A stretch of DNA of 64,000 bases, from contig JAWWPY010000482.1 in assembly GCA_033854735.1 (NCBI GenBank), positions 1 to 64,000 of the forward strand, written 5' to 3'. Below, one piece after another: positions 1 through 8,678 of the stretch (the first letter of the stretch is position 1; each line of letters starts with the position of its first letter). Under the pieces are notes generated by a model. The model was given only the letters and a program-made list of their open reading frames with translations. It did not search any database and was not told where the DNA came from. A program made the translations under genes and the position numbers. The stretch comes from JAWWPY01 sp033854735 (lineage in GTDB: Bacteria > Actinomycetota > Actinomycetes > Streptosporangiales > Streptosporangiaceae).

Positions 1-138
1 CCGCGTGCCGGCGAATACCGGCGCGCTGGCATGCACGCCCCGCTTCTTGACCACCTGGCCCGCATCATCCGCCTGACGCTCTGCGGCCCGGGTGATCCGC
101 GACCGCAGCCGGTCAAGGCGCAAGACCTCCTCGAGCAC
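1..138 (-). CDS. Partial hypothetical protein, N-terminus only
   Basis: An open frame runs off the left window edge; only about 46 residues are visible. The proposed start is a GTG at 138-136 preceded by a GGATCAGG stretch. Third codon positions are overwhelmingly G/C, which supports real coding, and the residues are charged and helical (VLEEVLRLDRLRSRITRAAE). The frame also stays open upstream to about position 240, through a 12-bp tandem repeat, so the start is uncertain. It lies downstream of the tRNA terminator. No family is recognised. Confidence 0.35.
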   Translation of the reverse strand, partial: MLEEVLRLDRLRSRITRAAERQADDAGQVVKKRGVHASAPVFAGTR

Positions 139-168
139 GACCTGATCCGGCTGGTGCAGCTGGTGCAG

Positions 169-204
169 CCCGATGTCAAGCCCGATGACAAGCCCGATGT
201 CAAG
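169..204. repeat. 12-bp tandem repeat, three units
   Basis: Three head-to-tail copies of CCCGATGTCAAG, the middle one with a single T-to-A change. They are preceded by two 9-bp copies of CTGGTGCAG. On the minus strand they would encode a repeated L-D-I-G motif if the edge gene starts further upstream than annotated. Confidence 0.8.
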
Positions 205-240
205 CCTCTCAGGTCCCGTCCGGCCAACGGGCCGCCAACA

Positions 241-282
241 AAAGATCAAAAAGGCCTGACCGCCATCTCGGCGATCAGGCCT
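241..282 (-). terminator. Rho-independent terminator of the tRNA-fMet gene
   Basis: On the minus strand an 8-bp perfect stem (AGGCCTGA with TCAGGCCT, 15-nt loop) is followed directly by TTTTTGATCTTTTG. It begins 17 nt after the tRNA CCA end. A genuine U-tract is uncommon in such GC-rich DNA and makes this a confident call. Confidence 0.85.
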
Positions 283-298
283 CTGACCTGCTACTTCT

Positions 299-375
299 TG
301 GTAGCGGGGGCAGGATTTGAACCTGCGACCTCTGGGTTATGAGCCCAGCGAGCTACCGAACTGCTCCACCCCGCG
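299..375 (-). tRNA. Initiator tRNA-fMet (CAT anticodon)
   Basis: A 77-nt cloverleaf with CAT anticodon and an encoded 3' CCA. Two hallmarks of the initiator are visible: three consecutive G-C pairs in the anticodon stem (CTGGG with CCCAG around the loop) and an unpaired first acceptor position (C1 opposite U72). The T-arm reads GGTTCAAATCC. It is flanked by its own promoter and terminator, so it is a single-gene transcript. Confidence 0.97.
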
Positions 376-388
376 TCGCTGTGCCTTC

Positions 389-417
389 ACTGTATGGGCT
401 GCCACGGCCCGAGGCAA
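389..417 (-). promoter_or_regulatory. Promoter of tRNA-fMet
   Basis: On the minus strand TTGCCT (417-412) and TACAGT (394-389) are separated by exactly 17 bp, and the -10 box ends 13 nt before the tRNA 5' end. This is a near-consensus housekeeping sigma-70 type promoter. Confidence 0.75.
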
Positions 418-436
418 ATCACTCGGCGCCTGCGGC

Positions 437-2773
437 TCACGCTCCGGTGATCGGCGATCCGGGTGTCGACTCCCACAGCACGTACCTGAACCGCCAGGGC
501 GCCGTCGGAGGCTGGGTCAGGTAATGCGCGTCCTGCGTGGTGGTCAGATCGAGCACCTTGCTCGGCGAGAATCCGTAACGAGTGAACTCGGAGGAGCCAG
601 AGCCGATCAGGACAGGATGCCTGCCCGCAGCCGTGATACCGCTCAGCACCGCCTGCACCTCGGCCGCCGACGCTCCGGCCATGACCCCGGTCGGGACGTT
701 GCACATGCCCCTTATTACCTGGCCGAACTGGTCCGCGGCCCCCTGGTCGAGGATCACCACCGACGTTGACGAGCTGAGCGTCCCGCATATGCCGCTGACG
801 GCCACGGCCTGCCCAGCGCCGACCCGGTTCAGGGCCAGGCCGCCAGTGGCCGCCCGCCCCGCGCCGGCCTGTGGCGCGAAGGTCAGCCCGAACCCGAAGG
901 TGGCCAGGGCCGTCGGCAGCACCAGAGCCACCACGAAGCACGCCGCGGCCGTGGCCACCGCCCCATTCCCGGCGCCACGCTCACGGGCCCGCGCCGCCAG
1001 CCACGACGACACCCAGATGGCGCACAGGATGAGCCCCGGTAGCAGCACGGGCACCAGCCGGCGGCTGGCCCACGGCTGATCGGGCACGGTGCCTGGCCGC
1101 CACAGCACGCTGGCCACACCCCATCCGATGATCACCAGCGGGAGCGCCCACATGCGCGCCGCAGCGCCCGGATCGCGCCAGGTAAACAGCGCACGCAAGC
1201 ACCGGCGGGCCAGCAGTGCGATGCCGAACCAGCCGAGCAGCACGGCGGGCAGGCCGATGTACCAGATGACCCAGTACAGGCTGTGCTCGGAGTACAGCCG
1301 CGTTGGATCGGCCGCCAGGCCCAGCGCTCGCTGCAACGCGGCGACGTAGGCGTCAGTGCCCTGGCTCCTGTCGCCGCGGACGGTCTGCACATACGGCCGG
1401 ATCACGAAGCCGATCAGCGCCGCGAGGCAGACCGCCACGGCCACCTCAGGCACCCAGCGCAGCGGCCGCGCGGCCAACAGGCGCCGCACCAGCCGCCGGG
1501 ACGGCTTGTACCACGCCAGCCCGACACCCGCGGCCGCGACCACAGCCAGCCCGGCGGCGATCAGCCCGAGGTCCCGGAGCGAAGGCCCCAGGCCCCGCAG
1601 GTAGCTCGGGGCCAGCAGATAACCAGCGGCCAGCCCGCCGCCCGCGCCGACCAGCAACCCTCCACTCAACGGAACCGCCTGGTATCTCCGGCCCGCCACC
1701 AGCGCGCCGATGAACAGGATGCCCGGTACCACCGTGGCCAGCGCGCCGATCATCACGGCGGAGGCCAGGCCGAGCGCCAGCCCCCCGATGGCCGCCGCTG
1801 CGGCGCCTGACGTCAGCCACCTGGGCGACAGCGCCGACCATCGCCCGAAGGGCCTCGTGGGCCCGGCGGCCCGCGCGAGCGAGTCGGTGATGACCGAGTC
1901 GATAACCAGGCAGAGGCCGCCGAAGAGCAGCACCTGCACCAGCGGCTCGCCGAACGCGGATCTGCTGGTGTACTGCTCCGGCAGGGTCAGCGCGAGCACC
2001 AGGGCGGCCGCCGGGGCCCACTGCGGGCCGGCCAGCCGGCCCGCGAGCCCGCCGAAGGTGAGCACAGCGAACGCCCCGAGGACCGGGCTGACGAGCACAG
2101 CGCCGGCGATCCCATGCGTCCAGAAGCCGGCCGCGAGGACCACCGGCAAGCCCGCCAGGAACTGGGGAACGATCCCCGCGGGTTGCGGGGAAAAGCCCGT
2201 GCTGGAAAAGGTCAGCCCGGGGTGGGCACCACCGAACGCGGCCAGCGACTGCGGAACGGACGCCGACCCGTGCTCCGCGATCCAGTAGCCGAACTGGAAC
2301 AGCGCCCCGGGATCGCGCAGCACGATGATCTGCGGCGAGTTCAGCAGGATCTGCCAGGCGGCGAATCCCGCCGCGACGATGATCGTGCCGCCCAGTCCCC
2401 ACCAGGCGGTCCAGGCCCGCGCCGGACTCTGCTGCGCATCCCCCACCGCCCGGGCCGGGCCCGGCCAGCGGCCCGGCGTCTCGCGGAAGGTGGCGACCAT
2501 CAGGATCGCGGCCAGCGGCGCGGCGATCAGGACCATCGGGACAGGCAGGAAGCGCCCGGCCAGCAGCAGCGGAATCCCGGGCACCAGCCACGCGATCACC
2601 AGCAGCGGCGGAACGACCGTGATCCGGGCGAAACTGCGGCCCGCGAGCAGGGATACCGGTCGCGAGTTGGCAACAGGCCCAGGCTGAGGACTGCTGCTCT
2701 CTTCTGTCTTGTCTGTCCTGCCGATGAGGGCTGCCTTGCCGGCGAGGCGGACTCCCAAGCGCACGGTCCCCAC
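437..2773 (-). CDS. Large polytopic membrane protein, GT-C-like
   Basis: A 778-residue protein with a short cytoplasmic N-terminus, then roughly a dozen or more hydrophobic segments spread over residues 55-620, and a soluble C-terminal domain of about 150 residues. The layout (many transmembrane helices plus an extracytoplasmic C-terminal domain) resembles actinobacterial GT-C arabinosyl/mannosyltransferases, but no diagnostic catalytic motif was found, so the enzyme role is inference from architecture and from neighbours that are nearly all envelope-glycan genes. GTG start at 2773; an in-frame GTG three codons later is an alternative. It is divergent from the LCP gene with about 135 bp between them. 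Confidence 0.75.
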   Translation of the reverse strand: MGTVRLGVRLAGKAALIGRTDKTEESSSPQPGPVANSRPVSLLAGRSFARITVVPPLLVIAWLVPGIPLLLAGRFLPVPMVLIAAPLAAILMVATFRETPGRWPGPARAVGDAQQSPARAWTAWWGLGGTIIVAAGFAAWQILLNSPQIIVLRDPGALFQFGYWIAEHGSASVPQSLAAFGGAHPGLTFSSTGFSPQPAGIVPQFLAGLPVVLAAGFWTHGIAGAVLVSPVLGAFAVLTFGGLAGRLAGPQWAPAAALVLALTLPEQYTSRSAFGEPLVQVLLFGGLCLVIDSVITDSLARAAGPTRPFGRWSALSPRWLTSGAAAAAIGGLALGLASAVMIGALATVVPGILFIGALVAGRRYQAVPLSGGLLVGAGGGLAAGYLLAPSYLRGLGPSLRDLGLIAAGLAVVAAAGVGLAWYKPSRRLVRRLLAARPLRWVPEVAVAVCLAALIGFVIRPYVQTVRGDRSQGTDAYVAALQRALGLAADPTRLYSEHSLYWVIWYIGLPAVLLGWFGIALLARRCLRALFTWRDPGAAARMWALPLVIIGWGVASVLWRPGTVPDQPWASRRLVPVLLPGLILCAIWVSSWLAARARERGAGNGAVATAAACFVVALVLPTALATFGFGLTFAPQAGAGRAATGGLALNRVGAGQAVAVSGICGTLSSSTSVVILDQGAADQFGQVIRGMCNVPTGVMAGASAAEVQAVLSGITAAGRHPVLIGSGSSEFTRYGFSPSKVLDLTTTQDAHYLTQPPTAPWRFRYVLWESTPGSPITGA

Positions 2774-2909
2774 TGTAGAGGGGACGGGCCCGCAATCCGT
2801 GTAAGCTCCGTGACCGATTCATCCGATTGGCACTACATGACATAGCCTCGCGTTGAACAATGATGAAACGCATCCCCCTGCGTCCCCCCCATCCACGCGC
2901 CGAGGAGCG

Positions 2910-4529
2910 ATGAGCCGCTACGACCATCCCGATGATGTCGGCGGCCGACTTTCATCCTGGGAACAGCCCGCTGACCAGGTAAATGATGGTCGGCGCGAGC
3001 GCGGGCGAGGCCCCCAGAACACGGCCGGACGCGGCCGGGGCGGCGGCGACTGGGACGGCCGCCAGCCGAAAGGCGTGGCTACCGGCCGCCGGCGCCGGGT
3101 GCGCAAGGAAGCAGTGCTCGGCACCGCCGCCATCCTGGCCACCGTCCTCGTGGTCTCCACGTCGCTGGTCGGATACGCGAGGTGGCGGTCCCTGTACGGC
3201 AGCATCAAGCGCGTCGCCGTCAGCTCCGCGGACCTCGGCAAGCACCGGCCTCCCTACACGGCGGCGCTGAACATCCTCGTCCTCGGCTCGGACAGCCGGG
3301 GCGGAAGCAACGGCCACGGCAACGCCAGCGTCATCACCGGAGCCCGCTCAGACACCGTGATGCTGTTGCACGTCGCGCCTGGTCACCAGCGTGCCGACAT
3401 CATCAGCTTCCCCCGGGATTCGATGATCCCGATCTATGCCTGCCAGGCGGACAAGAAGAACGGCTTTCCCGGCCAGCAGGCCCAGACCGGCCTGGAGCCG
3501 CTGAACTCCTCGTTCGCCTACGGCGGCCCGGTGTGCGTGTGGAAGACCCTGGAGCAGCTGACGAACATCCGCATCGAGCATTTCGTTGAGGTCGATTTCA
3601 GCGGGTTCCAGTCGATCGTCAACGATGTCGGAGGGGTCGGCGTCTGCCTGCCTACGGCGATCAACGCCCCCGCCGCCGGGCTGAACTTGCCGGCCGGCAA
3701 GCAGGTGGTCAGCGGGGCTCAGGCGCTCGCTTTCGTCCGGGCCCGTGAGGGCGTCGGCGACGGCTCCGATCTGGAGCGCATCCAGCGCCAGCAGTTCTTC
3801 CTGGATGCCGTGCTGCAGAAGCTCAAGAGCACCAACCTGCTCGCCGACCCGACCAGGATCCTGCACGTCGTCACCGACGCGGCGAAGTCGATGACCGTCG
3901 ACAGCGGCCTGGACCCAGCCACCATGCTGAAGATCGCGGACAGCATGAGGTCTCTCAATACCAGCAGTGTGGACTTCGTCTCAGTGCCTAATGGGGCGTA
4001 CGCGCTCGACCCCAACAAGGTGCAGTGGACGCAGCCCGCGGCGGACCAGCTCTTCCAGGCCATCGCCAGTGACAAGACTGTGCCCACGACCGTGCCCAAG
4101 CCCACCGCCAAGGCCGCGGCCACCACGGTCAGCCCCTCCCAGGTCAAGGTCGAAGTGCTCAACGGAGACGGCGCCGCAGGCCTCGCCTCCACGGTCAGCA
4201 ACGAACTCAGCAACGCGGGCTTTACCGTCATCGGCCACGGCGACGTCCCCGGCTTCGGCGTCACCACCAGCGTCATCGAGTACAGCTCAGCCAGCCAAGC
4301 GGCCGAGGTGAATACGCTCAAGGCCGCGGTCAGCGGCGGCGCCACGGTGAAGCAGAACACCGCCCTGCAGGCGGGAACGGTCACCCTGGTCGTCGGGTCG
4401 ACCTTCAACGGCCTTTCCAGCGTGAAGCCGTCGGCTAGCCCGGCAGCGGCGACCAACCTCACCCCCACCTATGGCGGCATCACCGGCAGCACGAACATCT
4501 GCGCCGACGCGAAAGCGTTCGCTCCCTGA
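2910..4529 (+). CDS. LytR-CpsA-Psr (LCP) family protein with LytR_C domain
   Basis: LCP proteins transfer lipid-linked glycopolymers (teichoic acids, arabinogalactan, capsule) onto peptidoglycan outside the membrane. This 539-residue protein has a basic, Gly/Arg-rich cytoplasmic tail, one transmembrane segment near residues 68-90, the LCP catalytic domain (ILVLGSDSRGG, SDTVMLLHVAP, SFPRDSMIPI, and the Arg-containing FVRARE) and a C-terminal LytR_C domain starting at VEVLNGDGAAGLA. ATG at 2910 has GAGGAG only 2 nt upstream; an in-frame TTG at 2853 would add 19 residues, so the start is not settled. Its position beside teichoic-type polymerases fits the ligase role. Confidence 0.93.
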   Translation: MSRYDHPDDVGGRLSSWEQPADQVNDGRRERGRGPQNTAGRGRGGGDWDGRQPKGVATGRRRRVRKEAVLGTAAILATVLVVSTSLVGYARWRSLYGSIKRVAVSSADLGKHRPPYTAALNILVLGSDSRGGSNGHGNASVITGARSDTVMLLHVAPGHQRADIISFPRDSMIPIYACQADKKNGFPGQQAQTGLEPLNSSFAYGGPVCVWKTLEQLTNIRIEHFVEVDFSGFQSIVNDVGGVGVCLPTAINAPAAGLNLPAGKQVVSGAQALAFVRAREGVGDGSDLERIQRQQFFLDAVLQKLKSTNLLADPTRILHVVTDAAKSMTVDSGLDPATMLKIADSMRSLNTSSVDFVSVPNGAYALDPNKVQWTQPAADQLFQAIASDKTVPTTVPKPTAKAAATTVSPSQVKVEVLNGDGAAGLASTVSNELSNAGFTVIGHGDVPGFGVTTSVIEYSSASQAAEVNTLKAAVSGGATVKQNTALQAGTVTLVVGSTFNGLSSVKPSASPAAATNLTPTYGGITGSTNICADAKAFAP

Positions 4530-4557
4530 CCGGGCCACCCGGGGCGGGAGGACGGGA

Positions 4558-5829
4558 CTAGCTGGCCCCGCCGGCCAGGGCCGGGGCCGAGCGTTCTCGT
4601 TCAGCGTCCGTGTCCGCGCCTGGGCGCCGGCTGCCCAGCACGGAAACCGCCAGCCACGCCCACAGGCCAAGCGGGTACATGAAGTAACCGAACCGGGTGG
4701 CCGGGGCCAGGGTGAACATCAGGGCCAGCCCGATGATGAGCCGCCACGTGGCGGAGGGGACGTCCCGTGGCGGGCGGACGATGAGAGACACGATGATGCC
4801 CAGCCCGCTCGCGGCCAGCGCCGCGACCGCGATCATCCGGCCGACGTGCCCGGTGTCGGCGAGCAGGTGTCCCGGCAGCGGGCTGACCGCCTGTGATTTG
4901 ATGCTGGCCAGGCCGAGAGGGAACAGGATGGTGTTCTGCACCAGGGTGCGCGGCCAGAGCGCGGCCACCGGGCCGATGAAGGCCGCCGCCGAGGCGAGGG
5001 CGGCCAGCGCGAAGCGGGCCGTCGACCGGCTGCCGTCGCGCACCGCCAGCAGCGTCATCGCGACCACGAGCCCGGGCCACGCGGTCGCCTTGGTGGCCGC
5101 CGCGAGCCCGAACACGATGCCAGCCAGGACCGGGCGCGGCCGCCGCCACAGCAGCGCGAAACCCAGGCACAGCAGGGCGAGCACCGGCACGTCGGTACCG
5201 CCGACCGTCAGCGAGAAGGCGATCACCGGCGTGGCGCTGACCAGCGCGGTCCAGCGGAGCACATCCCGCGCGCCCGCCAGGGCCAGGGCTAGCCCGAACA
5301 CGACGACGAAGACCAGGCAGAACCAGATCCTGGGATCGGTGAGCAGCCCCTGGCCGGCCAGCACCCGTGGAATCCCGAACAGCGTCATCACCGGCAGGTA
5401 CGGGTCGTAGATGTTCGGGTCGTGCGAGGCCGCGAGGACCGCGGGGGCCTCATAGGGGGAGCCGTGCATCACGAGCAGCCGCGCGCTGCGGGTGATGACG
5501 CCCACCTCCGGCTGCCACCGGCCTAGGATCGCCAGCACGGACAGCGGTGCGGCGAGCGCGCCGCCGAAACCGAGCACCAGGGCCAGATCCACGCCGCGCG
5601 ACGACTTCCAGGCCAGAATGGCGACCGCCGCCAGCAGGTACGCCGGGGCCGCGAACAACCCCCAGAACCGCTGCGGCGCATAGTGACTGATCAGGCCAAG
5701 CCCGCCAGCGAAGGCGGCGCACCCCGCGAATGTGGCGGCCAGTACGGGCCGCGGGATCGTGGTCGGCGAGTACCAGGTAACCCGACGCGGCTCACAGCCG
5801 CGTGGCGGCGCCAGTCCCAGCGTGAGCAT
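4558..5829 (-). CDS. GT87-type (DUF2029) integral membrane glycosyltransferase
   Basis: A 423-residue protein with about ten hydrophobic segments. The extracytoplasmic motif NIYDPYLPVMTLFG after the third or fourth helix matches the N/D-P-Y-x-P signature of GT87 mannosyl/arabinosyltransferases that use polyprenyl-phosphate sugars. ATG at 5829 has a GGAGGG site 9 nt upstream. It is the last gene of the minus-strand envelope operon, 92 bp after the GT2 gene, and convergent with the LCP gene (28 bp apart, with a short CCGGG-CCA-CCCGG hairpin). The substrate cannot be told from sequence. Confidence 0.82.
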   Translation of the reverse strand: MLTLGLAPPRGCEPRRVTWYSPTTIPRPVLAATFAGCAAFAGGLGLISHYAPQRFWGLFAAPAYLLAAVAILAWKSSRGVDLALVLGFGGALAAPLSVLAILGRWQPEVGVITRSARLLVMHGSPYEAPAVLAASHDPNIYDPYLPVMTLFGIPRVLAGQGLLTDPRIWFCLVFVVVFGLALALAGARDVLRWTALVSATPVIAFSLTVGGTDVPVLALLCLGFALLWRRPRPVLAGIVFGLAAATKATAWPGLVVAMTLLAVRDGSRSTARFALAALASAAAFIGPVAALWPRTLVQNTILFPLGLASIKSQAVSPLPGHLLADTGHVGRMIAVAALAASGLGIIVSLIVRPPRDVPSATWRLIIGLALMFTLAPATRFGYFMYPLGLWAWLAVSVLGSRRPGADTDAERERSAPALAGGAS

Positions 5830-5921
5830 AGAAATAGACCCTCCACTGAGAAGATCCTAACCAGACGCCGAACTTCTGCCCCGTCGGCACCCCGGAACTG
5901 CCCAGCCTTCGGCTGATGAAC

Positions 5922-6779
5922 TCAGATAACTGGCGGACGCCCCGCACGGGTCATCCGCCACACGGTGCGCAGCGACATGCGCCGACGCTGCCCAGGGTTC
6001 ATCCGCCACCCCTCGGCAAAGCCGCCCAGCCACGCTCGCAGCACATCAGCCGAGTGTTCCCGCAACACGGTCATCGCAAACCAGTCCATTAGGTACAAGA
6101 CGGCCAGCGGCCAGGGGAGGTTGCGGCGGGCCAGCAGCACCCTGTTCCGCCCGTCGAGCCGGAAGAACGTAGCGTGCCGGGCATTCGGCAGCGCGTGATG
6201 GCACATCTGCGCGGCCGCGTCGTACTCGATCCGGTAGCCCAGGCCGAGGAGCCGCCAGGCGAGGTCCGTCTCCTCGTGCGCGTAAAAGAACACCGCGGGC
6301 AGGCCGCCCGCCTCCAGGTAGGCCGAGCGGCGGATGGCGCAGGCTCCGCCGGCGAACGTGGTCACCGGGGAGGACCGCTCCGGGTCACCCGCGCGCAGCC
6401 GCGGCACGTGCCATCGCGCCGACGGGCCACCCTCGGGGTGAACGACACGGAACGACAGCACCGCCAGTTCCCGGTCGTCAGCGAACCGGCTGGCGATGTA
6501 GGCGCCGAGCCCAGGATCCGGGTACCAGCCGTCGTCGTCGAGGAAGAGGACCACATCGCCGGTGCACGCCTCGACGCCGGCGTTGCGTCCGCCGGCCACG
6601 CCCGCGTTCTCGGCCAGCCGGACCACGGTGACCTCGGCGGGAGCCGATGGCACGTCGGTGCCGTTGCCGACGACGACGATCTCCAGGTCGGCGTGGCGCT
6701 GCGCCGCCACGCTCGCGATGGCCCGGTCGAGCTCAGCCGGGCGGTCGCCCATGGTCAGGATCACGCAGGAAAGCTTCAC
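5922..6779 (-). CDS. Glycosyltransferase family 2
   Basis: A cytoplasmic GT-A inverting transferase of 285 residues. Visible motifs: the N-terminal nucleotide-binding strand (LSCVILTMGDRP), AGGRNAGVEACTG, the metal-binding LFLDDDGW and an ED-type acidic motif (YAHEETDLAWRL) that usually supplies the catalytic base. Its ATG (6779-6777) overlaps the TGA of the CDP-alcohol phosphotransferase by 4 bases, which fixes the start and implies translational coupling. Probably adds a sugar to the product made by the three upstream enzymes. Confidence 0.9.
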   Translation of the reverse strand: MKLSCVILTMGDRPAELDRAIASVAAQRHADLEIVVVGNGTDVPSAPAEVTVVRLAENAGVAGGRNAGVEACTGDVVLFLDDDGWYPDPGLGAYIASRFADDRELAVLSFRVVHPEGGPSARWHVPRLRAGDPERSSPVTTFAGGACAIRRSAYLEAGGLPAVFFYAHEETDLAWRLLGLGYRIEYDAAAQMCHHALPNARHATFFRLDGRNRVLLARRNLPWPLAVLYLMDWFAMTVLREHSADVLRAWLGGFAEGWRMNPGQRRRMSLRTVWRMTRAGRPPVI

Positions 6780-7549
6780 CGCAACCTCCGGGACGCCACG
6801 ATGGCGACCAGGTGCGCCACCACCATGAGCGCCGCGATGACCAGGCAGCCAATCACCAGCACGCGTGTGGCGGCCAGCCCGCCGGTCGCGGAGTCGACGA
6901 TCGCCGCGATGAGGATCAGCACGCTCAGTTCGACCGCCTGGATGATCCGGTGCAGCCGCAGCCCGGCGGCCAGCCGCCGGGCCAGCGCCAGGCCCTGGCC
7001 GGTCGGCGCCAGGGCGTCTTCAGCGTGCGTGCCGCTCAGGCCCGCCTTGGCCCGGGCGACGATCACGTTGTCGGTTTCCGCCTTGACCAGGGCCGACAGC
7101 AGAGCCGCCGCGATCCCTGCGGTCACGTAGCCGCCGGCCATGGTGAGGTGCCCCTGGGCCCGGATGCCCAGCCCGGTGAGCAGGGCCGCCTCGCCCAGGT
7201 AATGGCCGATCCCGTCCAGGTACACGCCGGTGGCCGAGGTCCGCCCGCTCCACCGGGCGAGTTCCCCGTCGGAGCAGTCGAACAGGAGGTACAGCTGGAT
7301 CAGCAGTGCCGCCGCGATGGCCGTGGCCAGGCCGCCGAACGCGATCACCACGCCCGCGGCGATGCCGCAGGCGATGAACGCCAGGGTGACCGCGTTCGGC
7401 GACCAGCCGAGCCGGGCGAACACCCACGTCGCACGGGGCGAGATGCGCCGCATGTACAGCCGCCCGGCCCAGTGCTCGTCGTTGAGCCTGTCGATCACCG
7501 ACGGCGGCTGGCCGGTGGCCTTCAATTCAGCCAGTGATGGACCGGACAT
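6776..7549 (-). CDS. CDP-alcohol phosphatidyltransferase family protein
   Basis: Membrane enzyme (257 residues, about six helices) that displaces CMP from a CDP-alcohol. The family motif is present as DCSDGELAR, eight residues, G, VYLD, but the last aspartate of the usual D(x2)DG(x2)AR(x8)G(x3)D(x3)D pattern is a histidine here (YLDGIGHYL). That residue is normally the general base. The start overlaps the end of the upstream dehydrogenase by 23 bp and its stop overlaps the next GT2 by 4. Together with the adjacent nucleotidyltransferase and dehydrogenase it looks like a complete polyol-phosphate activation and transfer set; the acceptor is unknown. Confidence 0.88.
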   Translation of the reverse strand: MSGPSLAELKATGQPPSVIDRLNDEHWAGRLYMRRISPRATWVFARLGWSPNAVTLAFIACGIAAGVVIAFGGLATAIAAALLIQLYLLFDCSDGELARWSGRTSATGVYLDGIGHYLGEAALLTGLGIRAQGHLTMAGGYVTAGIAAALLSALVKAETDNVIVARAKAGLSGTHAEDALAPTGQGLALARRLAAGLRLHRIIQAVELSVLILIAAIVDSATGGLAATRVLVIGCLVIAALMVVAHLVAIVASRRLR

Positions 7550-8579
7550 ACTCCCCTACCCGCTGCGCCGCCTCGGTCTCGGTCAGGCCGAGGCGCTCCA
7601 GGATCGTGTACCGGCCGGGCCGGGTGCCCGGCGCGCAGACGACCGCCTTGGTGAACTCCGCCTCCGACAGCCCCAGCTCGGCCGGGGTCCTGGGCAGCCC
7701 GTGCCGGGCCAGGCAGGCCGAGACGAGCCGCTCCTGGCCGGTGTCGCCGCGCAGGTGCGCACAGAACAGGGCGCCCACCCCGGCCAGCTCGCCGTGGTTG
7801 CTGGTACCCGGATAGAGCTTGTCGATCGCGTGCAGGATCTCGTGGTCGCCGCCGCTGGACGGGCGGCTCGACCCGGCCACGGTCATGGACATCCCGGACA
7901 GGATCAGCGCTTCGGCCAGCACCCTCAGGAACTCGTCGGAGGCCACCGTGCCCGGCTGGTGCAGCACCGCGTGCGCGGCGGTGCGGGCCAGCGTGACCGC
8001 CAGCCCGTCCAGCCGCTCCCCGGTGTCCGCCACGGCGAGTTCCCAGTCCGCGATGGCCGACAGGTTGCTGACCACATCCCCGATCCCGGCGCTGACCTGC
8101 CGCTCCGGGGCCGCGCGCACGCTGTCCAGGTCGACCACGACGGCCACCGGCGGCGCCACGCCGTAGGACCCCTTGCCTGACTCGTGCTCCAGCGAGCTGA
8201 CCGGCGAGGCGATCCCATCATGGGCCAGGTTCGTCGCGACGGAGATCATCGGCATGCCGGCCATGTTCGCGGCGAACTTGGTGACGTCGATGGTCTTTCC
8301 GCCGCCGATGCCCGCGACGGCCTCGTACGCACCGGCACGCAGGGTCTTGCCCAGGCGGACCGCGGTGTCCACCGTCCCGTCCTCCACCCGGAAGAACTCC
8401 GCCCCGCTGAGTTCCAGCCGGGCGGCGAGACTGTCCCCCTGACCCGGGCCGACCGCGATCGCGACCCGGCCCTCGGTCGCGATCCGCCGGTCGGCGAGGA
8501 GCGTGCCCAGCTCCGCGATCGCGCCGCGCCGCACGTCCACGACCAGCGGCGCGGGAATCAACCGGGCCAGCAGCGGCAT
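7527..8579 (-). CDS. Glycerol-1-phosphate dehydrogenase-like (iron-containing alcohol dehydrogenase fold)
   Basis: A 350-residue NAD(P)-dependent metal dehydrogenase related to archaeal EgsA and Bacillus AraM, which reduce dihydroxyacetone phosphate to sn-glycerol-1-phosphate. Features: GIGGGKTIDVTKFAA (dinucleotide loop), SVATNLAHDGIASP, and metal-ligand histidines in SGGDHEILHAID and SNHGELAGVGA. Start chosen at the second of two close ATGs (8579), which has GAGAGG 6 nt upstream; the first ATG (8585) is fused to that site. It lies 99 bp after the nucleotidyltransferase and overlaps the CDP-alcohol phosphotransferase. The exact substrate is inference; other polyol phosphates are possible. 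Confidence 0.82.
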   Translation of the reverse strand: MPLLARLIPAPLVVDVRRGAIAELGTLLADRRIATEGRVAIAVGPGQGDSLAARLELSGAEFFRVEDGTVDTAVRLGKTLRAGAYEAVAGIGGGKTIDVTKFAANMAGMPMISVATNLAHDGIASPVSSLEHESGKGSYGVAPPVAVVVDLDSVRAAPERQVSAGIGDVVSNLSAIADWELAVADTGERLDGLAVTLARTAAHAVLHQPGTVASDEFLRVLAEALILSGMSMTVAGSSRPSSGGDHEILHAIDKLYPGTSNHGELAGVGALFCAHLRGDTGQERLVSACLARHGLPRTPAELGLSEAEFTKAVVCAPGTRPGRYTILERLGLTETEAAQRVGEYVRSITG

Positions 8580-8678
8580 GGGCATCCTCTCGCGTGGCGT
8601 GCGGTGGTTTCCGGAGAGGGAAAACAACAGACCACGGCTGCACGAACGGCAGCCACCCGCCAGACTAAGGGGCACAGA

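Noticed and set aside
31..342. Plus-strand open frame over the left edge
   Set aside because: It runs through the tRNA and its terminator; the minus strand has the better codon pattern.
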